Positions 1 through 7,215 are shown, numbered from the stretch's first letter. The stretch is 7,327 nt of DNA from Sulfuritalea sp. (GCA_026399445.1 JAPLRA010000439.1:15652-22978), one strand, 5' to 3'. The notes: generated from the letters alone by a model not told the origin. Numbers and translations are program-made.

Positions 1-582
1 CTTTTCGGGCGAATGAACGAGTTCCTTGCGAAAGATCACCATGTTCGTGTGGACGGGGAAGACCTTGTTGATGCGCGGCAGGTCTCGTTCCAGGATCTTT
101 CGATTGTCTTCGTATACGGAAATGTTGATGCGTGAAATTCCAGCATCCTTCAGTCCCTGAATTCGATCCGCAAGCAGGAGCCCGTTCGTGGTGATGTTGG
201 TGAGGTGGCCGCGCTGGGAAAGAAAATCCACGATACCGGGGAGTTCCTTGACCAGCAAGGGCTCACCGCCCAGGATATCTACCAGCAGGGCATTCGAGAA
301 CAAGGGGGTCGAGAAAATCTTTTTTACTTTTTCCAGATCGCCTTCCAGTGTTCGCCACGCCGTGCTCTTGTCATGCATGAAGGTGGCGACATTGCAAAAG
401 CTGCAACTCATGTTGCAGCGTTTGGTCAGCAGCAGGCCGGCGATTTGCGGGGAATAGTTCGCGACCGACGTCCTCGCCCGCCGGGGGCTCATCCGGTATT
501 TCAGGTAATTCAATACCTTGGGCGCGGCCTTGAATGGGCGAATCTTCCTTGCCATATTGATGTAGTAGGAAAGCTTGCTCAT
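1..582 (-). CDS. Radical SAM domain protein, N-terminal 194 residues (3' end outside window)
   Basis: I translated this frame by hand from an ATG at 582; it stays open to the window edge, so the C-terminus is missing. Residues 56-63 carry a CxxxCxxC motif (C56, C60, C63) that would bind the [4Fe-4S] cluster and S-adenosylmethionine. Residues 105-108 are GGEP, the usual SAM-contact motif after strand 2. An N-terminal extension of about 48 mostly basic residues precedes the barrel; there is no clear signal peptide. Family knowledge says such proteins generate a 5'-deoxyadenosyl radical, but the substrate cannot be read from this portion. It starts 40 bp after the thiamine enzyme and is probably co-transcribed, suggesting a role in modifying the sugar or a related precursor. 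The ribosome site is weak. GC is about 54% by hand count, clearly lower than the genes to its right. Radical SAM assignment is firm; function is unknown. Confidence 0.9.
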   Translation of the reverse strand, partial: MSKLSYYINMARKIRPFKAAPKVLNYLKYRMSPRRARTSVANYSPQIAGLLLTKRCNMSCSFCNVATFMHDKSTAWRTLEGDLEKVKKIFSTPLFSNALLVDILGGEPLLVKELPGIVDFLSQRGHLTNITTNGLLLADRIQGLKDAGISRINISVYEDNRKILERDLPRINKVFPVHTNMVIFRKELVHSPEK

Positions 583-622
583 GATTGGCTCATCGTGGGT
601 TGGGCAGATTGCGGATTTCGCA

Positions 623-2431
623 TTAGCGAATGGTTCCCAGGGATTGGGGCGTCAACGGAATCAGCATTTCCGCACGCAACTGGTCGAGCGGCAGCAGCGG
701 CGACATGTCTTCGAGTGGCATCGACATCATCGATCCGTCGGCTTGCGGAATCGCTGCCGACTTGGGCGCCAGTGTTTCGTCCTTGATCAGACGCACGTCA
801 ATCAGGCACGGCCTGGGGAGGGCAAGGGCTTCGCTCAGTGCTGCATCGATGTTTCGGGCGTCGTCGATTCGCTGGTAGGGCATGCCATAGACGGCGGCTA
901 TGCGCTCCAGCTCGGGCATCCAGAGCCCGGAAGCGGGATCGATGCCGAGATAGCGTTCCTGGAAATAGTTGCGCTGGGTGTTGCGGATCGAACAGTAGCC
1001 GCCGTTGTTCATTATCACGAGGCAAAGCGGCAGGTTCTGCGCTTTCAGCGTTGCCAGTTCCTGAAGGTTGAGCTGCAGGCTGCCGTCGCTCTCGACCGCG
1101 ATCATGGGGCGCCGGTTGCTGGCGAGGCAGGCGCCGATGGCGGCCGGCAGCCCGTAGCCCATGGCGCCGAGGCCGGAGGTGAGGAATACGCGCTGACCGG
1201 GCTTGTTGCGAAACACCGTGTAGAACGCTTCCACCCCGAGTCCGGAACTGCCCGTCGATACCAGGGTGTCAGGGGGGGCCGCATCGGAAAGCGCGGAAAC
1301 GAAGTGGTAGTGGCTGATCGGACCGTCGGTGCGGAAGGGCTTGCCCTCGCCCACTGCGTAGCGCTGCTTCCAGTCGGCGCAGCGCTTTTGCCAGAGCGAC
1401 CGGTCTTTTTCGGGCAACAGCCTGCTCTGCAAAGCCAGTGAGTCTATGAAGACACCGGCGTCGACGGGCAAGCGCAGGTCTATGTCCATGTCGAGTTTGG
1501 CGATTTCTTCGGGATCGACGTCGACCACGATCTTGCGCGCCGTACGGGCAAAGCCTCGCGGGTTGAAAGCGGTGACGATGTTGTCGAGCCGGCAGCCGAT
1601 CGATATCAGGAGGTCACAGTTCTGTACCGCAAAATTGGCGGCGCGCAGAGCGACGACGCCGGGCCTGCCTATGCACAACGGATGCGCCCAGGGAATCAGG
1701 TCGAGCGCGTTCCAGGTCGTAGCGACCGGGATGTTGAGGGTTTCGGCAAGCGCGAGGAAGCGCTTTGCTGCACCAGCCAGCCGCACGCCGTGTCCGGCGA
1801 GGATCAGGGGCCGTTCAGCAGCGGCCAGCAGCGCCATGACCCGCTGAATGGGTTCGTCAAGGTCCGGCAGCGCCTTCGTCTCGGGGACGTAGCCGGCGAG
1901 CGCTGCGGGATCGATTTGTGCCGCCTGGACGTCGAGCGGGATGTCCAGCCAGACCGGGCCGGACCGGCCGTCTCGCATCTCGTGGAGGGCGCGCTCAAGG
2001 TGGTAGCGAATGGTGGCCGGATCGTTCACCGTGACCGCATATTTTGTTATGGAGCGAACGATGGGCACGATGTCCACTTCCTGCACGCCGCCCTGTCGCA
2101 ATGGGCGATCCAGCAGAAGGTCGGCGCGTTTCACCTGGCCGGAAATGACCAGCATCGGCACCGACTCGATCCAGGCCCCGGCGACCGGCGTGACGATGTT
2201 GGTCGCGCCCGGGCCGGTGGTCACCATGGCGACGCCGAACTTTCCGGCGACGCGCCCCCAGGCTTCGGCAGCGATACCGCAGGCCTGTTCGTGATGGCAG
2301 GGTATCGCGGTGATGCGCGGCTCGCAGGCGAGTCCGTCGTTGAGGTGCATCGCGCCGCCGCCGGGCAAGACGAAGAGGTGATCGATGCCGAGGTCGGCAA
2401 GGTGGGACATCAGATAGTCGGCAACGCGCAT
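623..2431 (-). CDS. Thiamine-diphosphate-dependent acetolactate-synthase-like enzyme, candidate sugar carboligase
   Basis: The 602-residue protein has the three-domain layout of acetolactate synthase: N-terminal pyrimidine-binding domain (about 1-170) with the catalytic glutamate E48 in HHEQACG, a central domain (about 190-335) of the FAD/nucleotide type, and a C-terminal pyrophosphate-binding domain (about 375-550). The magnesium/thiamine motif begins at D449 (ESDGS) and ends at N475-N476; the canonical first glycine of GDG is S448. After the core is a tail of about 50 residues containing PLEDMSP (572-578), not needed in housekeeping IlvB. Family members decarboxylate pyruvate or another 2-keto acid and transfer the two-carbon unit. 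YerE of Yersinia does this to CDP-4-keto-3,6-dideoxyglucose, the product line of rfbFGH upstream, so a YerE-like role is attractive. No IlvN small subunit follows, arguing against branched-chain amino acid synthesis. It starts 5 bp after the previous stop. Fold is certain; substrate is inferred. Confidence 0.93.
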   Translation of the reverse strand: MRVADYLMSHLADLGIDHLFVLPGGGAMHLNDGLACEPRITAIPCHHEQACGIAAEAWGRVAGKFGVAMVTTGPGATNIVTPVAGAWIESVPMLVISGQVKRADLLLDRPLRQGGVQEVDIVPIVRSITKYAVTVNDPATIRYHLERALHEMRDGRSGPVWLDIPLDVQAAQIDPAALAGYVPETKALPDLDEPIQRVMALLAAAERPLILAGHGVRLAGAAKRFLALAETLNIPVATTWNALDLIPWAHPLCIGRPGVVALRAANFAVQNCDLLISIGCRLDNIVTAFNPRGFARTARKIVVDVDPEEIAKLDMDIDLRLPVDAGVFIDSLALQSRLLPEKDRSLWQKRCADWKQRYAVGEGKPFRTDGPISHYHFVSALSDAAPPDTLVSTGSSGLGVEAFYTVFRNKPGQRVFLTSGLGAMGYGLPAAIGACLASNRRPMIAVESDGSLQLNLQELATLKAQNLPLCLVIMNNGGYCSIRNTQRNYFQERYLGIDPASGLWMPELERIAAVYGMPYQRIDDARNIDAALSEALALPRPCLIDVRLIKDETLAPKSAAIPQADGSMMSMPLEDMSPLLPLDQLRAEMLIPLTPQSLGTIR

Positions 2432-2436
2432 CGGGT

Positions 2437-3927
2437 TTACATCCAGTAGGCCAAGTGGGTCTTGCGCTGCGTGTTGGCGGCGATGGTCGGGTCGGTATAG
2501 AAGGAATCGTCCTTGATGTGGGTCGAGGAAATTTCCTCGAAGACGACGCCGGTCTCGGTATGAAACTCGTGGCGCACGCCTCGTTCCACTGTGACCACAT
2601 CGCCCGGCTTGACCTTCTGCGCGGCGCCGTCCAGTTTCAGGGTCATCGTGCCGTGGAGGACCACGAAGGTTTCCTCTTTCTGGCGGTGGTATTGCTCGGG
2701 ATGCGTCTGCCCGGGCAGCATGACCAGAACCTTTTTGCAGTATTCGCGGTTGACGATGGTGATCATGGTCAGGCCGAAGCGGTCGAAGCTCTCCAGCCCG
2801 TAGTGGTGAGAAATTTCGAGTTCGCTGAGACCCGGCAGAATGACGTTGCCCTCCCTGAGCAAGCTGCGCACCGCTTTCACTGCCGCCATTACGTGCTGAC
2901 GATGATGCTGCGCCGTGGTCTGGCGCGCCATGATCGGCGCGTCAGCGGTTACGGGCTCGGTCAGCGTATGGCTGACGTACTTCGACCAGTCGTTGGCGGT
3001 CACTTGTCCCGCATCCGGGGGGAAAGCAAAGAAGACATCATTGGCCGAAAGTATCGTGCCGGCCGGCAAGTTGCGGCGTGCAAAGGCGCCACGCTTGAGT
3101 GCCATGAGTCCATCCCGCTCGGCCTCGGTCGGCTCGTAGCGCTCGGTGGGACCCAGCATGTCGAGGGCGCGGCGGCCCGCGGCGAGCCAGGCAGCGATTT
3201 GCGGTGGCGAGGCGGAGTAGGCATTGTTGGCGTAACGTTCTGTGGGCAGACCCACATGCTTTTCGAAAACCATTGCCCGGTTGGCCAGCGCCAGCATGAT
3301 CGCCACCGTGTTGTCGGGCTGTTCGTGGGTAGAGAAGCCGATGCGAACATCGGGATAGCGCTGGCGCAGCAGTTCGATCTGCCTGATTGCCAGGTGCTCG
3401 TCGGGGGTCGGATATTCGCCAACGCAGTGCATCAGGGTGAGCTGCTTCTGGCGGTGCTGGAAGAAGCTGACCACGGCATCGATGTCCTCGACGCCGGATG
3501 CCGCCGTCGAGGCAATGATCGGCAGCTTGCACAGCGCAATGCGTTCAAGCAGCGGCCAGTCGGTCAGCGCGCAGGATGCGATCTTGACGATGTCGATGCC
3601 ATGGGCTTCGATGCGTGCCACGGATGCTTCATCAAAGGGAGTGCACACGGTGCGGAAGCCTTGTTCCCGCATTGTCTCTATGAGGCGCCGGAAGTCCGCG
3701 TCGGTCAGGCGGGTTTCCTCGAAACGCTTGACGTACTTGATGTCGCTGCGCCCCCTGTAGTCGGGACGAATGAAAGTGTCCAGGTCACGATACTGCAGCT
3801 TGAAGGCGAAGTCGAAGGTATTCCGATAGGGCGCCACGGCGTCGGTAAAGGCCTTGATGATGGCCATGCCATGGACGATGTCGCCCATGTGGTTGTTGGC
3901 CATCTCGAAAATGACAAGGGGCTTCAT
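2437..3927 (-). CDS. NeuB-family (sialic-acid-synthase-like) synthase fused to SAF and lyxose-isomerase-like cupin domains
   Basis: The 496-residue protein has three parts. Residues 1-260 form a NeuB barrel: E8 and N12-H13 in FEMANNHMGD, K43 in FKLQ, TPFD at 96-99, K115 and S118 in KIAS, S140-T141, EYPTP at 171-175, and the probable metal histidines H201 and H224 (FEKH). Residues 277-335 resemble the SAF/antifreeze domain that contributes an arginine (likely R279) to the active site. Residues about 360-480 are a cupin resembling D-lyxose isomerase (PGQTHPEQYH, then E418/E419, and H453). NeuB enzymes condense phosphoenolpyruvate with a sugar aldehyde to make nonulosonic acids. Here the usual SGE after the catalytic lysine reads S118-C119-A120, and the usual aspartate in the later DH motif reads N234-N235, so the acceptor may not be N-acetylmannosamine. 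Typical NeuB is about 350 residues, so the cupin is an addition. The two domains could be an isomerase and a synthase acting in sequence, which is inference. Confidence 0.9.
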   Translation of the reverse strand: MKPLVIFEMANNHMGDIVHGMAIIKAFTDAVAPYRNTFDFAFKLQYRDLDTFIRPDYRGRSDIKYVKRFEETRLTDADFRRLIETMREQGFRTVCTPFDEASVARIEAHGIDIVKIASCALTDWPLLERIALCKLPIIASTAASGVEDIDAVVSFFQHRQKQLTLMHCVGEYPTPDEHLAIRQIELLRQRYPDVRIGFSTHEQPDNTVAIMLALANRAMVFEKHVGLPTERYANNAYSASPPQIAAWLAAGRRALDMLGPTERYEPTEAERDGLMALKRGAFARRNLPAGTILSANDVFFAFPPDAGQVTANDWSKYVSHTLTEPVTADAPIMARQTTAQHHRQHVMAAVKAVRSLLREGNVILPGLSELEISHHYGLESFDRFGLTMITIVNREYCKKVLVMLPGQTHPEQYHRQKEETFVVLHGTMTLKLDGAAQKVKPGDVVTVERGVRHEFHTETGVVFEEISSTHIKDDSFYTDPTIAANTQRKTHLAYWM

Positions 3928-3937
3928 GGGCTGGAGA

Positions 3938-3941
3938 CTCC
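3938..3941 (-). promoter_or_regulatory. Probable ribosome binding site of the NeuB-cupin gene
   Basis: The minus strand reads GGAG ten bases before the ATG at 3927, in the 55-bp gap after rfbH. Spacing is slightly long. There is no in-frame start codon in the gap, and the NeuB homology begins within a few residues of this ATG, so the start is well supported. The gap is the largest inside the operon but shows no terminator-like stem followed by a T run. Confidence 0.5.
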
Positions 3942-3982
3942 GGAATTGGTTTGGCGAAGAATGGAAATGGGGCGGCTGGCCA

Positions 3983-5299
3983 TCATTCGAATCCGACGCC
4001 GAGAAACTCGCTGATCCTGTCGGCAGCGTAATCGAGCATTTCTGTGGTGAGCCCCGGATACACGCCGATCCAGAAACTGCGTTCGGTGATGATGTCGGCG
4101 TTGGTCAGTGCGCCGGCGATCCGGTATCTTCGGCCTTGCATGTAGGGCTGGCGGGTGACGTTGCCGGCGAACAGCAGGCGTGTGCCGATCTTGTGCTGGT
4201 CGAGGTAGCGCAAGAGGTCCACCCTGCTGCATGGGGCATTCTCGCGCAGCGTCAGCAGAAAGCCGAACCACGATGGGTCACTGTTCGGCGTGGCTTCCGG
4301 CAGGATCAGGAATTCTTCGCAAGCTTTCAAGCGCATCTTCAGGTGAGCGAAGTTGCTTCGTCGCGCGGCAATGAATTCATCGAGGCGGGCGATCTGGGCG
4401 ACCCCGAGCGCGGCCTGCATGTCGGTGATCTTGAGGTTATAGCCGGCGTGCGAGTAGGTGTATTTGTGGTCATAGCCACAGGGCAGCTTGCCCAGTTGCC
4501 AATCGAAGCGCTTGCCGCAGGTGTTGTCTTTGCCTGGGGCGCAGTAGCAATCGCGGCCCCAGTCGCGGAAGGATTCGATCGCTCGCGCCAGAACGGGGTC
4601 GTTGGTGAACACCGCGCCGCCTTCACCGGTGGTGATGTGGTGCGCCGGGTAGAAGCTCAGCGTGCCGATGTGGCCGAAGGTGCCGACGCTGCGGCCAGCA
4701 TAGGTAGCGCCAAAGGCATCGCAGCAATCCTCGATCAGCCACAGGCCGTGCTGGTCGGCCAGCGCGCGCAGCGCCTCAGCTTCGAAGGGGTTGCCCAGGG
4801 CGTGGGCCAGCATGATGGCGCGCGTGCGCGGACCGATGGCGGCGGCGATGCTTGCCGCGCTGGGGTTGTAGGTGGGAAGTTCCGAGTCGACAAAAACCGG
4901 AACCAGGTTGTTCTGCAGGATAGGGTTGATGGTGGTCGGGAAGCCCGCCGCAGCGGTGATGACTTCATCGCCGGGCTTCAAGGCGCGTTCGCCGTGCAGG
5001 GGCGACGTCAGTGCGGAAAGCGCCAGCAGGTTGGCCGAGGATCCGGAATTGACGGTGAGCGCGCGCGCCACGCCGATGCGTGCCGCGATCTGCTTTTCGA
5101 ACTCGTCGTTGAAGCGGCCGGTGGTGAGCCAGCCATCGAGCGCGGCATCCACCAGGGCAACGTAGGCCTCCGCGTCGAGTACGCGTCCAGCGGGCGGCAC
5201 GGCGTTTTGTCCGGCAACGAAGGGCGTACGCTGCTCTTTCTGCGCGGCATAGTCGCGCACCCGGGCCAGGATTTGTTGGCGTTGCTCTTCGAGTGTCAT
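3983..5299 (-). CDS. rfbH: CDP-4-keto-6-deoxy-D-glucose 3-dehydrase (E1), PLP and [2Fe-2S] enzyme
   Basis: The 438-residue protein has the DegT/DnrJ/EryC1 aminotransferase fold, but the PLP lysine is replaced by histidine: SFYPAH with H220, just before GEGG. This is the hallmark of the E1 dehydrase (DdhC, AscC, RfbH). The iron-sulfur motif is intact and fits the described spacing exactly: C193, then 57 residues, C251, one residue, C253, seven residues, C261. D191 is the expected partner of the PLP ring nitrogen. The enzyme removes the C3 hydroxyl of CDP-4-keto-6-deoxyglucose using PMP, with electrons from an NADH-dependent flavin/iron-sulfur reductase (E3, DdhD), giving CDP-4-keto-3,6-dideoxyglucose in the cytoplasm. 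The start overlaps the rfbG stop by 4 bp (ATGA), and no strong ribosome site precedes it, suggesting translational coupling. No reductase gene is in the window. Length matches the family. Confidence 0.97.
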   Translation of the reverse strand: MTLEEQRQQILARVRDYAAQKEQRTPFVAGQNAVPPAGRVLDAEAYVALVDAALDGWLTTGRFNDEFEKQIAARIGVARALTVNSGSSANLLALSALTSPLHGERALKPGDEVITAAAGFPTTINPILQNNLVPVFVDSELPTYNPSAASIAAAIGPRTRAIMLAHALGNPFEAEALRALADQHGLWLIEDCCDAFGATYAGRSVGTFGHIGTLSFYPAHHITTGEGGAVFTNDPVLARAIESFRDWGRDCYCAPGKDNTCGKRFDWQLGKLPCGYDHKYTYSHAGYNLKITDMQAALGVAQIARLDEFIAARRSNFAHLKMRLKACEEFLILPEATPNSDPSWFGFLLTLRENAPCSRVDLLRYLDQHKIGTRLLFAGNVTRQPYMQGRRYRIAGALTNADIITERSFWIGVYPGLTTEMLDYAADRISEFLGVGFE

Positions 5300-6384
5300 G
5301 GTGTCGCCGTGTAGTCGTCGATCTGGGCCAGCGTCAGGGCGCGAATGCGGGCGCTATCCTCGGGATTGGCATACCAGGCGCGGTACCAGTCAAGTGTATG
5401 GCGCAGGGCCTGGTCGGCGTTCCAGCGCGGGTTCCAGCCAAGAGCCGCGCGTGCATGAGTGGCATCGAGGCGCAGGGTTTCGGTTTCTTTCTGGAAGTTT
5501 GCTTCGGCGATTTCAACGCGGGCCTTCCCGCCCCAGAGTCGGGCGCAGCGTTCGGCCACTTCGCCCACGGTCAGTTGATCGGTTTCCGTCGGGCCGAAGT
5601 TCCAGGCTTGCGCATGGCGGATGCCTTCGTTCCCGCACAGATGTTCTGCCAGCAGCAGGTAACCGGCGAGGGCTTCGAGTACGTGCTGCCATGGCCGAAT
5701 GGCATCGGGCATGCGCAGGGACAGGGGATTGCCGGCGTGAAAGGCGCGGACGATGTCGGGCAGCAGGCGGTGCGCCGCCCAGTCGCCGCCGCCGATCACG
5801 TTTCCGGCGCGCGCGGTGGCGATGCGTGGCGCGTCGTCGGCATTGAAAAAGGATTCGCGCCACGAGGCCGTGGCGATTTCGGCGCAGCTCTTGCTGGCGC
5901 TGTAAGGGTCCTTGCCACCCAGCGGATCGCCTTCGCGCAATGGTTCGCCAATGGCCGAAGGGACATAGCATTTGTCGCTGGTGACGACGACGACGGCCTC
6001 TACCACCGGACACTCACGTATCGCGTCCAGCAGGTTGAGGGTGCCGGTGACGTTGGTGGCGAAGGTGTCGCGTGCGAAGCGGTAGCCGTCCGCCACGGTA
6101 GCCTGTGCCGCGAGGTGGAATACGACGCTGGCGTTACTGTCGCGCAGCGCCGCACCGAGCGCATCGTAGTCGCGGATGTCGCCGTGGAGCGAAGTGATGC
6201 CTTGGGCTACTTGCGCGGCCTCGAAAAGACTGGGTTGGGTAGGCGGTTCCAGTGAAAACGCCGTCACGTCAGCGCCGACTTTCTGAAGCCAGAGCGCCAG
6301 CCAGCCGCCCTTGAAGCCGGTATGGCCGGTAAGAAACACCCGGCGGCCCTTCCAGAAGGCCGGACTTACGGCCACAGCTTCCAC
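5296..6384 (-). CDS. rfbG: CDP-glucose 4,6-dehydratase
   Basis: The 362-residue protein is a short-chain dehydrogenase/reductase of the sugar-nucleotide dehydratase type. It shows the NAD-binding GxxGxxG (GHTGFKGG, 20-27), the TSDK motif at 135-138 with the proton-relay threonine, aspartate and lysine, and the catalytic pair Y161 and K165 in YSASK. GHTGFKGGWL and DPYSASK are typical of CDP-glucose rather than dTDP-glucose 4,6-dehydratases. It converts CDP-glucose to CDP-4-keto-6-deoxyglucose through a bound-NAD oxidation, elimination and reduction. The longest frame starts at a GTG (6384), overlapping rfbF by 19 bp; a second in-frame GTG is at 6375, three codons later. GGAAG lies just before that second GTG, so either may be used, and the conserved region begins after both. 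The stop overlaps the rfbH start. Also called ddhB. Confidence 0.97.
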   Translation of the reverse strand: MEAVAVSPAFWKGRRVFLTGHTGFKGGWLALWLQKVGADVTAFSLEPPTQPSLFEAAQVAQGITSLHGDIRDYDALGAALRDSNASVVFHLAAQATVADGYRFARDTFATNVTGTLNLLDAIRECPVVEAVVVVTSDKCYVPSAIGEPLREGDPLGGKDPYSASKSCAEIATASWRESFFNADDAPRIATARAGNVIGGGDWAAHRLLPDIVRAFHAGNPLSLRMPDAIRPWQHVLEALAGYLLLAEHLCGNEGIRHAQAWNFGPTETDQLTVGEVAERCARLWGGKARVEIAEANFQKETETLRLDATHARAALGWNPRWNADQALRHTLDWYRAWYANPEDSARIRALTLAQIDDYTATP

Positions 6385-7136
6385 GGGGCGTTGCCGGCGG
6401 CCCAGAGTTGCTCCAGGTGGTTCTTGTCGCGCAGCGTGTCCATGGGTTGCCAGAAGCCGTCATGGCGAAACGCCGCGAGCCGTCCTGTCGCAGCCAGATG
6501 TTGCAGGGGTTCCTTCTCCCACAGGGTGGTTTCGCTGTCGATGGAATCGAGCGCGGCGGGCGAGAGTACGAAAAAGCCACCATTGATCCAGTCGCCATCG
6601 CCGCGCGGCTTTTCCTGAAAACCCCGTGCGCGTTTTCCCTCAAGGTCAAGACGGCCGAAACGGCCCGGAGGCCGCACTGCAGTCACCGTCGCCTGACATC
6701 CCTCCTCGCGATGAAAGGCCAGCAGCGCACCGATGTCGATATCGGCAACCCCGTCACCGTAAGTCATGCAGAAATCTTCGTCATCGACAAAACGGCGAAT
6801 CCTGCGCAGCCGCCCGCCGGTCTGTGTGTTGTCGCCGGTATCCACAAGGGTGATGTTCCAGGGCTCGGAAGGACTCTGATGCAGGTCGACACGGTTTTGC
6901 GCCAGGTTGATGGTCACGTCGGAGGTATGCAGTGCCAGGTTGGCAAAGTACTCCTTCACCATATAGCCTTTGTAGCCGAGGCAGATCACGAAATCGGTGA
7001 TGCCGAAGTGGGCGTAGCCCTTCATGATGTGCCAGAGAATCGGCTTGCCGCCGATTTCGACCATCGGTTTCGGGCGCAGCACGGTTTCTTCGGCCAGACG
7101 CGTGCCGAGACCGCCGGCGAGGATCACTGCTTTCAT
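6366..7136 (-). CDS. rfbF: Glucose-1-phosphate cytidylyltransferase
   Basis: The 256-residue protein is a sugar-nucleotidyltransferase. The N-terminal GGLGTRL (8-14) is the phosphate-binding signature, followed by RPKPM (21-25) with K23. The YGDGVAD segment (126-132) holds the magnesium aspartate D132. FQEKP (173-177) contacts the sugar, and PMDT (231-234) supplies the second conserved aspartate D233. These match the CTP-specific RfbF/DdhA group rather than the dTTP enzyme RfbA. It forms CDP-glucose and pyrophosphate from CTP and glucose-1-phosphate, the committing step of CDP-deoxysugar synthesis. Length is close to the 257 residues usual for the family. It is the first gene of the minus-strand operon. 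The ATG at 7136 has no good Shine-Dalgarno (CCCCAAAAT precedes it), but the homology begins with MKAVILAGG, so the start is secure. Confidence 0.97.
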   Translation of the reverse strand: MKAVILAGGLGTRLAEETVLRPKPMVEIGGKPILWHIMKGYAHFGITDFVICLGYKGYMVKEYFANLALHTSDVTINLAQNRVDLHQSPSEPWNITLVDTGDNTQTGGRLRRIRRFVDDEDFCMTYGDGVADIDIGALLAFHREEGCQATVTAVRPPGRFGRLDLEGKRARGFQEKPRGDGDWINGGFFVLSPAALDSIDSETTLWEKEPLQHLAATGRLAAFRHDGFWQPMDTLRDKNHLEQLWAAGNAPWKLWP

Positions 7137-7152
7137 ATTTTGGGGCGAATGC

Positions 7153-7176
7153 TTGGTCAGGGTCGAACGTTGGTCA
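7153..7176. repeat. Short direct repeat TTGGTCA, two copies upstream of rfbF
   Basis: TTGGTCA occurs at 7153-7159 and again at 7170-7176, 17 bp start to start, 18 to 41 bp before the rfbF start codon. On the minus strand the distal copy overlaps the weak -35 candidate. The copies could be a regulator site, but seven bases twice is a modest signal and may be chance. Confidence 0.35.
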
Positions 7177-7215
7177 AATGTTAGCAGAGGCGCCGATTTG
7201 CGCCCTTGCTCAGTC

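Noticed and set aside
579..593. Four-codon minigene on the minus strand whose TGA overlaps the radical SAM ATG
   Set aside because: ATGAGC is simply repeated 11 bases apart. It could be coupling or a leader, but so short a frame is likely chance.
617..630. Perfect 5-bp stem, TTCGC-ATTA-GCGAA, over the stop codon of the thiamine gene
   Set aside because: The stem is short and no T run follows it on the minus strand, so it is not a convincing terminator.
205..1441. Plus-strand frames at the left end
   Set aside because: They run antisense to the radical SAM and thiamine genes, lack motifs, and cross the gene boundary.
623..2431. Assignment as housekeeping acetolactate synthase IlvB
   Set aside because: There is no IlvN subunit, the gene lies inside a sugar operon, and the thiamine motif and long tail are atypical.
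3933..3941. Small palindrome GGAGACTCC before the NeuB-cupin start
   Set aside because: The arms are only 4 bp. It may cover the ribosome site, but there is no further support for a regulatory hairpin.
2455..4014. Plus-strand open frame of 519 codons opposite the NeuB-cupin gene
   Set aside because: It has no recognisable motifs and lies antisense to a gene with clear family residues. Long antisense frames are expected from high third-position GC.
3854..5314. Plus-strand open frame of 486 codons opposite rfbH
   Set aside because: It is a shadow of rfbH, whose catalytic histidine and iron-sulfur cysteines are intact on the other strand.
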